From Sphingomonas jejuensis (GTDB lineage Bacteria > Pseudomonadota > Alphaproteobacteria > Sphingomonadales > Sphingomonadaceae), in assembly GCF_011927695.1 (NCBI RefSeq), contig NZ_JAATJE010000001.1, positions 372,001 through 436,000 of the forward strand: a DNA stretch of 64,000 nucleotides, in the 5' to 3' direction. Position numbers and translations under genes: made by a program. Shown piece by piece: positions 34,943 through 43,632 of the stretch. Within the stretch, counting starts at the first letter, position 1. The number at the start of each line of letters is the position of its first letter. A model generated the notes under the pieces. It had not been told where the DNA came from, did no database searches, and saw only the letters and a list, made by a program, of their open reading frames with translations.

Positions 34943-37003
34943 ATGATCCGATCCCCGTTGTTGGCTGCCCTTGCCTTGTCCACCGCGCTCGTGTCGCTCG
35001 GCGCCTGCGCAGCCGGCGCCGGCACCGAAACGGCGTCCGCGCGCACCGATGCCCGCCCGCAGCTCGGCAGCTTCGGCGTCGACACGGCCGGCATGGACAC
35101 CACGGTGCTGCCCGGCAACGACTTCAACGCCTTCGTGAACGGCGGCTGGGATGCCCGCACCGAGATCCCGGCGGATCGTGCGCGCTGGGGCGGGTTCGAC
35201 GTGCTGCGCGACCTGTCGGATCAGCGGACGCGCGACATGCTGCAGACGGTTGACGGCACCGCATCGCCCTCGCTCCGCAAGGCCGGTGACCTTTATGCGT
35301 CCTTCATGGACGAAGCCGCGATCGAGGCGCGCGGCGCCGCCCCGCTGCAGCCCGCGCTGCAGGCGATCGCCGCGATCCGCACCCGCGCCGATCTCGCCAC
35401 CGCCATCGGCAACGCCAACCGCGACCGCATCAACGTGCCGGTGCGCGTCGGCGTGTCGATCGATGCCAAGAACCCGGACGCTTATGTCGTCGGCATGTCG
35501 CAGGGCGGGCTCGGCCTTCCCGACCGCGATTACTACCTCAACACCGACAACGCCCGCTATGCCGCGGCCCGCACGGCCTACCTCGGCCATGTCGAGCGCA
35601 TGCTGACGCTTGCCGGCATCCCGGACGGCGCGGCCAAGGCCCGCGCCATCATGGCGCTGGAAACCGACATCGCCCGCGTACACTGGACGCGCGTCGAAAG
35701 CCGCCAGGCGGAGCGTCGCTACAACCCGGTCGCCGAGGCCGAACTGCCGGCCCGCTTCTCCGGCGTCGACTGGAACCGGCTGCTCACCGCCGCGCGCCTG
35801 AACGGTCAGGACCGCGTGATCGTCAGCCAGCCGAGCGCGATCGAGGGCATCTCGCGCCTGGTCGGCACGGTGCCGATCGACACCTGGCAGGCCTATCTTG
35901 CCTTCCACACCATCCGCTCGCGCGCGTCCGTGCTGCCGCAGGCCTTCGTGAACGAGGATTTCGCGTTCACCCGTGCGCTCACCGACACGCCCCAGCTGAA
36001 GGATCGCTGGAAGCGCGCGGTGGACTTCACCAACGCCGGCATGGGCGAGGCGGTCGGCGAGGCCTATGTGGCGCGCTACTTCCCGCCGGAGGCCAAGGCC
36101 AAGATGGACGAGCTCGTCCGCAACGTGCTCGCCGCGATGAACCTGCGCCTCCAGAACCTCGCCTGGATGGCGCCGGAGACAAAGGCGATCGCGGTGCAGA
36201 AGCTCGGCAGCTTCACGCCGAAGATCGGCTATCCGGACAAGTGGCGCGATTATTCGGGCCTGCAGATCGACCGGGGCGACGCCTTCGGCAACCTCCAGTC
36301 CTTCATCCGCTTCGACTATGACTATGACGTCGCCCGTCTCGGCCGTCCCGTCGACCGCAGCGAATGGCGCATGACGCCGCAGACGGTGAACGCCTACGCC
36401 AACCCGACCTGGAACGAGATCGTGTTCCCGGCCGCGATCCTGCAGCCGCCCTTCTTCGATCCCAATGCCGATCCGGCCGTCAACTATGGTGCGATCGGCG
36501 CCGTCATCGGGCACGAGATCAGCCACCATTTCGATGATCAGGGCCGCAAATATGACGCGACCGGCCGCCTCAACGAATGGTGGACGCCGCAGGACGTCGC
36601 CCGCTTCAAGCAGTACACCGATCAGGTCGTGCAGCAGTACGGCGCCTATGAGCCGCTGCCCGGCCAGCATGTGAACGGAGAGCTGACGCTTGGCGAGAAC
36701 ATCGCCGATCTCGCCGGCCTCACCGTCGCCTATGATGCCTACCGTCTGTCGCTGGACGGTGGCCGCGCGCCGGTGATCGATGGCTACACCGGCGATCAGC
36801 GCTTCTTCCTGGGCTTCGGGCAGGTCTGGCGTTCCAAGGCGCGCGACTCGGCGCTGCAGCAGCAGCTGGCGACCGACCCGCATACGCCCGGCAACTTCCG
36901 GCCCTATGTCGTGCGCAACCTGGATGCCTGGTACGAGGCGTTTAACGTCCAGCCCGGCACCCGCCACTACCTGACGCCGCAGCAGCGCGTGCGCGTCTGG
37001 TAA
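34943..37003 (+). CDS. M13-family metallopeptidase (neprilysin-like), lipoprotein
   Basis: This 686-residue zinc peptidase should cleave short peptides in the periplasm. The lipobox is LVSLGAC at the signal-peptide end. The zinc site is HEISHH with His524, Glu525 and His528, followed by FDDQGRKYD; GENIADLAG supplies the third ligand Glu585. NAFVNGGWDARTEIPADR is the usual N-terminal domain start and VRNLDAWYEAFN is a conserved C-terminal segment with catalytic His/Arg context. The gene is flanked by AsmA and the glycan receptor and seems monocistronic, ending at a good terminator. Confidence 0.93.
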   Translation: MIRSPLLAALALSTALVSLGACAAGAGTETASARTDARPQLGSFGVDTAGMDTTVLPGNDFNAFVNGGWDARTEIPADRARWGGFDVLRDLSDQRTRDMLQTVDGTASPSLRKAGDLYASFMDEAAIEARGAAPLQPALQAIAAIRTRADLATAIGNANRDRINVPVRVGVSIDAKNPDAYVVGMSQGGLGLPDRDYYLNTDNARYAAARTAYLGHVERMLTLAGIPDGAAKARAIMALETDIARVHWTRVESRQAERRYNPVAEAELPARFSGVDWNRLLTAARLNGQDRVIVSQPSAIEGISRLVGTVPIDTWQAYLAFHTIRSRASVLPQAFVNEDFAFTRALTDTPQLKDRWKRAVDFTNAGMGEAVGEAYVARYFPPEAKAKMDELVRNVLAAMNLRLQNLAWMAPETKAIAVQKLGSFTPKIGYPDKWRDYSGLQIDRGDAFGNLQSFIRFDYDYDVARLGRPVDRSEWRMTPQTVNAYANPTWNEIVFPAAILQPPFFDPNADPAVNYGAIGAVIGHEISHHFDDQGRKYDATGRLNEWWTPQDVARFKQYTDQVVQQYGAYEPLPGQHVNGELTLGENIADLAGLTVAYDAYRLSLDGGRAPVIDGYTGDQRFFLGFGQVWRSKARDSALQQQLATDPHTPGNFRPYVVRNLDAWYEAFNVQPGTRHYLTPQQRVRVW

Positions 37004-37029
37004 GCACGGTCGGAATCGCGGTTTGATCG

Positions 37030-37062
37030 GGGGCGCCGGCAGGTGATGCCGGCGCCCCTTTC
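37030..37062 (+). terminator. Intrinsic terminator after the M13 peptidase gene
   Basis: GGGGCGCCGGCA (37030-37041) and TGCCGGCGCCCC (37047-37058) form a perfect 12-bp stem with a GGTGA loop, followed by TTTCTTGT. It is 26 bases after the stop. Confidence 0.85.
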
Positions 37063-37138
37063 TTGTCTGCCGATCGCCGCCGCTGTTACAATTCAGCAAC
37101 AACCTGCCCCACGATCGCACGCCCCGTCTTTTCTGCGC

Positions 37139-37167
37139 TTGCAATGTCGGGCGCGCTGCGCTTGAAA
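37139..37167 (+). promoter_or_regulatory. Possible sigma-70-type promoter for the glycan receptor operon
   Basis: TTGCAA (37139-37144), a 17-base spacer and TTGAAA (37162-37167) could serve as -35 and -10, though the -10 match is poor. The LacI-type operator begins three bases later, where it would block initiation. Confidence 0.3.
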
Positions 37168-37169
37168 AC

Positions 37170-37183
37170 TGGAAGCGCTTCCA
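37170..37183. promoter_or_regulatory. LacI-type operator 1
   Basis: TGGAAGCGCTTCCA is a perfect 14-bp palindrome with the central CG typical of LacI/GalR-family sites. It lies 69 bp before the TonB receptor start. An identical copy is at 43544-43557, before the glycosidase pair. The regulator is very probably the LacI protein at 42448-43578. Confidence 0.8.
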
Positions 37184-37251
37184 ACGCCGTTTCGGCGTGC
37201 GCCAACGACGTGCCGGACATGATCCGGCATGATTTCTGGGGGGTGAGGAAC

Positions 37252-40203
37252 ATGATCACGCAGTTTCGCGACCGTCGCACCGCGCGGGGCACGCTTTATC
37301 GCTCGGCACTGGCCGCCTCGGCGCTGGGCCTGACGCTCGGCATCGCCACCCCGGTCTTCGCGCAGGAGGCCGCCGCCCCGGCGCCCGGTGCCGAGGAGCA
37401 GGCCGCCGACCAGCAGGCGACGCCCCCGCAGCAGACCGAAGCGGTGGACGAGGGCGGCGAGGAGATCGTCGTCACCGGCATCCGCCGCGGCATCGGCGAC
37501 GCCATCGACATCAAGCGCAACGAAACCTCCATCGTGGAGGCGATCTCGGCCGAGGACATCGGCAAGCTTCCCGACGTGTCGATCGCGGAATCGATCGCGC
37601 GCCTTCCGGGCTTGGCCGCCCAGCGCGTCAACGGCCGCGCGCAGGTGATCTCCATTCGCGGCCTCGCGCCCGATTTCACCACCACGCTCTTGAACGGCCG
37701 CCAGCAGGCGAGCTCCGGCGACAACCGCGCTGTCGAGTTCGACCAGTATCCGGCCGAGCTGCTGTCCAGCGTCGTGGTCTACAAGACGCCGGACGCGCAG
37801 ATCGCCGGCATGGGCCTGTCGGGCACGGCCGACCTCCGCACCGTGCGTCCGCTGGAATTCGGTCAGCAGGCATTTGCCGTCAACATCCGCGGCGAGATGA
37901 CGGAGGGCCGCCAGCTCAACGACGACGTGCGCAAATGGGGCTCGCGCATCTCGGCCAGCTATATCGATCAGTTCGCGGACGGCACGCTGGGCATCGCGCT
38001 CGGCTATGCCCGCATCGACTCGCCGTCGTCGGCTCGGCGCTTCAAGGGCTATGGCTATGAAGCGTTCGGCGACCAGGACACGAACGGCGACGGCATCAAC
38101 GACCGCAACGTCGTGCAGCCCGACAGCGCCGACAGTGCGCTGTTCCTGAACGGTCAGGAGGCGTTCGCCACCTCGCGCTTCAACACGCGCGACGCCTTCA
38201 TCGGCATCCTCGAATGGCAGCCGAGCGACTTCGTCCACATCACCCTGGACGGCTATTATTCCAAGTTCAGCCAGGATGAGGTTACGCGCGGTGCGCAGTG
38301 GTTCTCCAACCCTTTCGCCGACCAGCTGACCTTCACCGGCGTGACGGTGGAGGAGCGCGGCGGAACGCCGGTCGCCGCCACCGGCGTCGCCAACCGCGTC
38401 GTGCCGATCCTTCGCAACGACCACAACCAGCGCAAGGACGAGCTGGTGTCGATCGGCCTCAACAACGAATTCGTGATGGACGATCGCACCAACTTCGTGG
38501 CCGACCTGTCCTTCTCCCGCAACAAGCGGCGCGAGACGATCCTGGAAACCTATGCCGGTCGCGCGGTGCCGGGTGCGGTCGGCGGCGTCACGCCCGCCAC
38601 GCCGGATGTCGGCCGCGTGTTCGACAATATCGGCTTCGACGCACCGGACGAGGGCTTCCCCACCTACGCGCCCGGGCTCGACTATGCCGACGGCTCGCAG
38701 ATCACGCTGGGCGACCGCGCGCCGTGGGGCGGCTGGGGCCATGACGGCGCGATCCGCTTCCCCGACGTGGAGGAGGAGGTCTACGCGCTCGACCTGCGCG
38801 TCAATCACGAGATGGACGGCTTCCTCAGCGGCGTGGACGTGGGCGTCAACTACACGCACCGCACGAAGAGCAAGCGCGTCAACGACTTCGACCTGTTCCT
38901 GAAGAACGGGCGTCAGCAGGTCGCGGTGGATCCGCGCTTCCAGGTCGACGCGACCGATCTCGATTTCGTCGGCTTCGGCCCGGTCTTCTCGTTCGATCCG
39001 CTCGACGCGCTCGACACCTATTACGACATCACGCCGATCCTCGACGCCAACTTCTACGACAAGAACTGGGACATCGAGGAAGACGTCGTCACCTTCTTCG
39101 GCAAGGCCAGCATCGACTGGGGCAACCTGCGCGGCAATGTCGGCGTGCAGGCGGTGGTGCAGTCGCAGCGGTCGGAAGGCGTGGTCATCAACGGCCTGAC
39201 CCCCGGCCAGCCGATCGTGCCGCAGCGCATCGTCGACGGCGACGACTATGTCGACATCCTGCCCAGCCTCAACCTCATCTACGATCTGGGCGGCGGACAC
39301 CGGCTGCGCTTTTCCGCGTCCAAGACCATGGCCCGCCCGCGCATGGACGAGATGCGCGCCAACGTCTCGCCCGGCTTCAACTCGCTGGTCTGCTCCGGCC
39401 AAACCTGCGCGCCCGGCACGGTCGTCAATCCCTGGTCGGCCAGCGGCGGCAACCCGAACCTGAAGCCGTGGCGCGCCAAGGCGGTCGATGCCGCCTATGA
39501 ATGGTATATCGACCAGACGACCTATGTCTCGATCGCCGGCTTCTACAAATGGCTGGACACCTACATCTACCAGCAGACCGGCACGTTCGATTTCTCGGGC
39601 ATCCCGCTGCCGGTGACCGCATCGTCGATCCCGGCGGGCGTGATCATCTCGCCGATCGGCCAGATCACGCTTCCGGCGAACGGCGACGGCGGCTGGGTGC
39701 GTGGCCTGGAATTTTCCGGCGCCCTGAACTTCGGCACCATCACCTCGGCGCTCGACGGCCTCGGCGTGCTGGGCAGCCTGTCGCTGACCGGATCGGACCT
39801 CAACCCGTCCGCAGACCAGACGCAGGAGGTCCGCATCCCCGGCCTGTCCGGCACGGTCTACAACATCACCGGCTATTTCGAGCGTGACGGCTTCCAGGCC
39901 CGCATCAGCCAGCGTTACCGCTCCGGCTTCAAGGGAGAGGTGGTGCAGCTGTTCGCGACGCGCGGCTTCACGGAGATCCTGCCCGACCGTCAGGTCGATG
40001 CGCAGATCGGCTACACCATCCAGTCGGGCACGCTCGAAGGGCTGGGCGTGCTCCTCCAGGTCAACAACCTCACCGACGCGCCCTATCGCACCCGTCTCGG
40101 CCTCGACGGCGGCGGCACGCGGACGGAGGATGGCGGTTCGCTTATCGAAACCTATGAGCGTTACGGCCGGCAGTTCCTCCTGGGCTTCAACTACCGCTTC
40201 TGA
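37252..40203 (+). CDS. TonB-dependent receptor of the glycan-utilisation type
   Basis: This 983-residue receptor should import an oligosaccharide through the outer membrane. A signal peptide (ATG 37252, SALAASALGLTLGIATPVFA) is followed by a TonB box region EEIVVTGIRRG, then the plug marker IGKLPDVSIAESIARLPGL, which is diagnostic for the large Caulobacter/sphingomonad receptor group (TIGR01782). The barrel ends YERYGRQFLLGFNYRF. GGTGAGGAAC gives the ribosome site. It is the first gene of an operon with a flavin-dependent halogenase-like gene and a DUF6445-like gene. The LacI operator is just upstream. Confidence 0.93.
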   Translation: MITQFRDRRTARGTLYRSALAASALGLTLGIATPVFAQEAAAPAPGAEEQAADQQATPPQQTEAVDEGGEEIVVTGIRRGIGDAIDIKRNETSIVEAISAEDIGKLPDVSIAESIARLPGLAAQRVNGRAQVISIRGLAPDFTTTLLNGRQQASSGDNRAVEFDQYPAELLSSVVVYKTPDAQIAGMGLSGTADLRTVRPLEFGQQAFAVNIRGEMTEGRQLNDDVRKWGSRISASYIDQFADGTLGIALGYARIDSPSSARRFKGYGYEAFGDQDTNGDGINDRNVVQPDSADSALFLNGQEAFATSRFNTRDAFIGILEWQPSDFVHITLDGYYSKFSQDEVTRGAQWFSNPFADQLTFTGVTVEERGGTPVAATGVANRVVPILRNDHNQRKDELVSIGLNNEFVMDDRTNFVADLSFSRNKRRETILETYAGRAVPGAVGGVTPATPDVGRVFDNIGFDAPDEGFPTYAPGLDYADGSQITLGDRAPWGGWGHDGAIRFPDVEEEVYALDLRVNHEMDGFLSGVDVGVNYTHRTKSKRVNDFDLFLKNGRQQVAVDPRFQVDATDLDFVGFGPVFSFDPLDALDTYYDITPILDANFYDKNWDIEEDVVTFFGKASIDWGNLRGNVGVQAVVQSQRSEGVVINGLTPGQPIVPQRIVDGDDYVDILPSLNLIYDLGGGHRLRFSASKTMARPRMDEMRANVSPGFNSLVCSGQTCAPGTVVNPWSASGGNPNLKPWRAKAVDAAYEWYIDQTTYVSIAGFYKWLDTYIYQQTGTFDFSGIPLPVTASSIPAGVIISPIGQITLPANGDGGWVRGLEFSGALNFGTITSALDGLGVLGSLSLTGSDLNPSADQTQEVRIPGLSGTVYNITGYFERDGFQARISQRYRSGFKGEVVQLFATRGFTEILPDRQVDAQIGYTIQSGTLEGLGVLLQVNNLTDAPYRTRLGLDGGGTRTEDGGSLIETYERYGRQFLLGFNYRF

Positions 40204-40268
40204 CGGCGCCGGGCGCACTCCCTTCCCCTGGGCGTGCGCCCGCCCGGCCATCGCGCTAGACAGACCCC

Positions 40269-41768
40269 ATGCAGCAGCTTCGGCGCATCCTGATCGTCGG
40301 CGGCGGATCGGCCGGATGGATGACGGCCGCGCTCCTCGCCCGGCTGTTCAAGGGTCTTTACGACATCCGCCTGATCGAATCGGAGGAGATCGGCACGATC
40401 GGCGTCGGCGAGGCGACGATCCCCGCGATCAAGACCTACAACGACCTGCTCGGCCTCGATGAGAACGAGTTCCTCCGCCGCACGCAGGGCAGCTTCAAGC
40501 TCGGCATCGAATTCGTCGACTGGCTGCGCCCCGGCAGCCGCTACGTCCATGGCTTCGGCGTCATCGGCAAGAACCTGGAATGGCTCCGCCTCCACCAGTT
40601 CTGGCTGAAGCAGCGCGCGGCCGGCAGCACCGTCCCGCTCGACGCCTATTCGATCAACACCGCGGCGCCGCCCGCGCACAAGTTCATGCGCGCGCGCACC
40701 GACATGCCGGCCTCGCCGATGGGGCAGATCGCCCATGCCTTCCACATCGACGCCGGCCTCTACGCCCGTTTCCTGCGCGACTATGCGGAGGCGCGCGGCG
40801 TCCGCCGGCGGGAAGGGCGCGTCGCCTCCGTGCAGCAGGACGGCACCACGGGCTTCGTCCGCGCGGTCGCCATGGACGATGGCGAGGTGATCGAGGCCGA
40901 CCTGTTCGTCGACTGCTCGGGCTTCCGCGGCCTCCTCATCGAAGGCGCGCTGTCGACCGGCTACGAGGACTGGTCGCACTGGCTGCCCTGCGACCGGGCG
41001 GTCGCCGTGGTGTCGCCGCGGACGGACTTTCCGCCCTACACGCGCGCCACCGCGCGCCCGGCCGGCTGGCAGTGGCGCATCCCGCTGCAGCACCGCACCG
41101 GCAACGGCCATGTCTATTCCAGCCGCCACATGGACGACGACACGGCCGAACGCATTCTGCTCGTCAATCTCGACGGCGATCCGCTGGTTGCCCCGCGCCG
41201 CCTGCGCTTCACAACCGGGCGGCGAAAGCTCGCCTGGAACCGCAACGTCGTGGCCGTCGGATTGGCGGCAGGCTTCATCGAGCCGCTCGAATCCACCGGC
41301 CTCCACCTCATCCAGTCGGCGGTCATCCGGCTGGTCCGGCTGCTGCCCGACGCCGGCTTCGATCCCGCCAACATCGACGAATATAACCGCCAGACGCAGT
41401 TCGAATATGAACGCATCCGCGACTTCGTGATCCTCCACTACAAGGCGACGGAGCGGGACGACACCGCCTTCTGGCGCCATGTCCGCGACATGGACGTGCC
41501 CGACACGCTCGCGCGCAAGATCGCGCTGTTCGCCGCCAATGGCCGCATCTTCCGGGAGGATGAGGAGCTGTTCGCGGAGGAAAGCTGGATCCAGGTGCTG
41601 ATCGGGCAGGGCATCCTGCCGCGCGCGCACGATCCGCTGGTGGACGTGCGCTCGCCCGCCGATGTCGCCGCCTATCTGGAAAACATCCGTGGTGTGATCG
41701 ACAAGTGCGTGGCGCTGATGCCCACCCATGCCGATTACGTCGCAAAGACCTGCGCCGCCCCGGCATGA
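40269..41768 (+). CDS. Tryptophan-halogenase-family flavoprotein
   Basis: This 499-residue protein resembles flavin-dependent tryptophan halogenases. The FAD motif VGGGSAGWM is at the N-terminus. Lys77 in GSFKLGIEF matches the hypohalite-binding lysine, WQWRIP at 267-272 matches the WxWxIP fingerprint, and IEPLESTGLHL has the expected Glu. All key residues are present, so some chemistry is likely. In sphingomonads and Caulobacter such genes sit next to TonB receptors in glycan loci and their real substrate is not known. The gene follows the receptor by 65 bp and overlaps the next by ATGA. Confidence 0.87.
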   Translation: MQQLRRILIVGGGSAGWMTAALLARLFKGLYDIRLIESEEIGTIGVGEATIPAIKTYNDLLGLDENEFLRRTQGSFKLGIEFVDWLRPGSRYVHGFGVIGKNLEWLRLHQFWLKQRAAGSTVPLDAYSINTAAPPAHKFMRARTDMPASPMGQIAHAFHIDAGLYARFLRDYAEARGVRRREGRVASVQQDGTTGFVRAVAMDDGEVIEADLFVDCSGFRGLLIEGALSTGYEDWSHWLPCDRAVAVVSPRTDFPPYTRATARPAGWQWRIPLQHRTGNGHVYSSRHMDDDTAERILLVNLDGDPLVAPRRLRFTTGRRKLAWNRNVVAVGLAAGFIEPLESTGLHLIQSAVIRLVRLLPDAGFDPANIDEYNRQTQFEYERIRDFVILHYKATERDDTAFWRHVRDMDVPDTLARKIALFAANGRIFREDEELFAEESWIQVLIGQGILPRAHDPLVDVRSPADVAAYLENIRGVIDKCVALMPTHADYVAKTCAAPA

Positions 41769-42436
41769 CGCCGCGCATCCGCCTGCAGCATGTCGGGGCG
41801 GAGCGGGAGCCCGTCGTGATCGTCGACGATTTCGCGCCCGATCCGGACGCCCTCGTCGCCGCCGCACAGCAAAGCGAGTTCGCGCCGCTGGGCGAATTCT
41901 ACCCCGGGCCCAGGGTGCCTGCGCCGGCCGGCTATCTGCCCTCGGTGGGCGCCGTGCTGGCGGCCGTGCTGCGCGATGGCTTTGGCTTTCGCGATCGGCT
42001 GACGGTGCGCCGCGCGCTGTTCTCCCTGGTCACCACGCCGCCCGCGTCGCTGTCGCTCGCACAACGCATCCCCCATGTCGATGCGGTTGATCCCGGCGCC
42101 ATCGCCATCGTCCACTATCTGTCGCGCGCCCCGCTTGGCGGCACCGGCTTCTTTCGCCACCGCGCAACCGGGTTCGAGGTGATCGACGCTGCCCGCCGGC
42201 CGCGCTTCCTGGCCGCGCTCAAGGATGATTTCGCCCGCCACGGCGAACCGGCCGCCGCCTATATCGACGGCGACACGCCCGTGTTCGAACGGATCGGCGC
42301 GGTTGATCCAGCCTTCAACCGCGCGGCGATCTATCGCGGCAGCCTGCTTCACTGCGCCCGGGTGCCGGACGGCGCGGTGTCGGCCGATCCCGCGACCGGC
42401 CGGCTGACGATCGCCAGCTTCCTCGACGCGGCCTGA
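41765..42436 (+). CDS. DUF6445-like protein, possibly 2-oxoglutarate/iron dioxygenase fold
   Basis: This 223-residue protein is translationally coupled to the halogenase-like gene (ATGA). The sequence has PHVDAVDPGAIAIVHYLS with an HxD pair, then GGTGFFRHRATGF, then GSLLHCARV and GRLTIASFL. This is the HxD...H...R order of Fe(II)/2-oxoglutarate oxygenases, but spacing is only checked by eye. Genes of this kind are commonly next to halogenase-like proteins in glycan loci; the DUF name is my recollection of that context. A role in modifying or sensing the glycan is speculation. Confidence 0.6.
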   Translation: MTPRIRLQHVGAEREPVVIVDDFAPDPDALVAAAQQSEFAPLGEFYPGPRVPAPAGYLPSVGAVLAAVLRDGFGFRDRLTVRRALFSLVTTPPASLSLAQRIPHVDAVDPGAIAIVHYLSRAPLGGTGFFRHRATGFEVIDAARRPRFLAALKDDFARHGEPAAAYIDGDTPVFERIGAVDPAFNRAAIYRGSLLHCARVPDGAVSADPATGRLTIASFLDAA

Positions 42437-42447
42437 CGGGGGAGCCC

Positions 42448-43578
42448 TTGCCACCCGGCACGCGCCGCGCCACACCTGCCGGGCAACCACCACCGGAGCG
42501 CGCCATTTCCCGCAAGCCCACGATCGATGATGTCGCCGCGCGCTCGGGTGTCGGTCGCACCACCGTCTCCCGCGTGCTCAACAACGGCCCCAACGTCAGC
42601 GCGAAGCTCCGCGCCCGCGTGCAGGAGGCTGTCGACGCGCTCGGCTATCAGGTCAACATCCAGGCGCGCTTCCTCGCCGGCGGCAACAGCCGCACGGTTG
42701 CGCTGATCTGCGCGGCTGAACTCGATCTGGAACCCAACAGCTATTACCAGTCCGCGTTGGAGGTGGGGGCGCTCCGGGCCTGCACGCAGCTTGGCCTCCA
42801 CCTCATCACCCATGCCGCGGTCCAGGACGATCCGCGCGGGGTGGAGGAGGTGGTGGCGCTGGTGGAGGAGCGGCGCTGCGACGGCGTCGTGCTCACCCCG
42901 CCCTTTGCCGACGACACGCGCTTGATCGACGCGCTGGTCGCGCGCGGATGCGCGGTGGCCTGCGTCTCGCCCGGCGACGCCACGGGCGCGCGCGTGCCCG
43001 GCGTCGGCATGGACGACGAACGCGCCGGCTATGATCTCGCCGCCCATCTGCTCGCGCTCGGGCACCGCCGCTTCGGCTTCATTCGCGGGCGCGAAGGGCA
43101 CCGCTCCGCCGAAAGCCGCTTCGATGGCGTGATGCGCGCGCTGGCGGAGGCGCGGCTGGATCCCGCCGACGTCGCCGATGCGCGCGGCAACTTCACCTTC
43201 ATGTCGGGCAAGGACCTGCTGCCGACGTTGCTGTCCGCGGCGGCGCGGCCCACCGCGGTCGTGTGCGCCAATGACGACACCGCGGCCGGCGCGCTCTTCG
43301 CCGCGCATCAGCTCGGCATCGACGTGCCGGGCGCCTTGTCGATCGTCGGCTTCGACGACACGCCGGTGTCCGCGATCGTCTGGCCGCCGCTCACCACCGT
43401 CCATCAGCCGATCCGCGAGATGAGCTTTCGCGCCGTGGAGATGCTGGCGGAGGCGCTGAAGACCCCGGGCGAGGCGCAATCGCCGGTGCACGAATATATC
43501 GCCCACACGGTGGTCTCGCGCAGGTCCACCGGCAGGCCTGAACTGGAAGCGCTTCCAATCGCCGCCACCGGGCGCTAG
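42448..43578 (+). CDS. LacI-family transcriptional repressor (TTG start)
   Basis: This 376-residue protein has a LacI HTH near its N-terminus: KPTIDDVAARSGVGRTTVSR followed by VLNNGPNVSAKLRARV and the hinge region ALGYQVNIQARFLAGG. The rest is the sugar-binding periplasmic-type fold with VGFDDTPVSAIVWPPLTTV. TTG 42448 is the only likely start; GGGGGAG is just upstream, and no ATG precedes the HTH. It probably represses the receptor operon and the GH3/GH30 operon in the absence of an oligosaccharide. The second operator lies within its own last codons (LEALP). Confidence 0.92.
   Translation: MPPGTRRATPAGQPPPERAISRKPTIDDVAARSGVGRTTVSRVLNNGPNVSAKLRARVQEAVDALGYQVNIQARFLAGGNSRTVALICAAELDLEPNSYYQSALEVGALRACTQLGLHLITHAAVQDDPRGVEEVVALVEERRCDGVVLTPPFADDTRLIDALVARGCAVACVSPGDATGARVPGVGMDDERAGYDLAAHLLALGHRRFGFIRGREGHRSAESRFDGVMRALAEARLDPADVADARGNFTFMSGKDLLPTLLSAAARPTAVVCANDDTAAGALFAAHQLGIDVPGALSIVGFDDTPVSAIVWPPLTTVHQPIREMSFRAVEMLAEALKTPGEAQSPVHEYIAHTVVSRRSTGRPELEALPIAATGR
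43544..43557. promoter_or_regulatory. LacI-type operator 2, inside the 3' end of the lacI gene
   Basis: TGGAAGCGCTTCCA is identical to operator 1. It encodes Leu-Glu-Ala-Leu-Pro near the C-terminus of the repressor and lies 76 bp before the GH3 start. The promoter it controls must therefore start in or next to the lacI gene. Confidence 0.8.
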
Positions 43579-43632
43579 GCTTCCCGCCGAACGGGCGAAG
43601 CGAGCCCGACGGGTAGCAAGGGGAGAGCAAGC

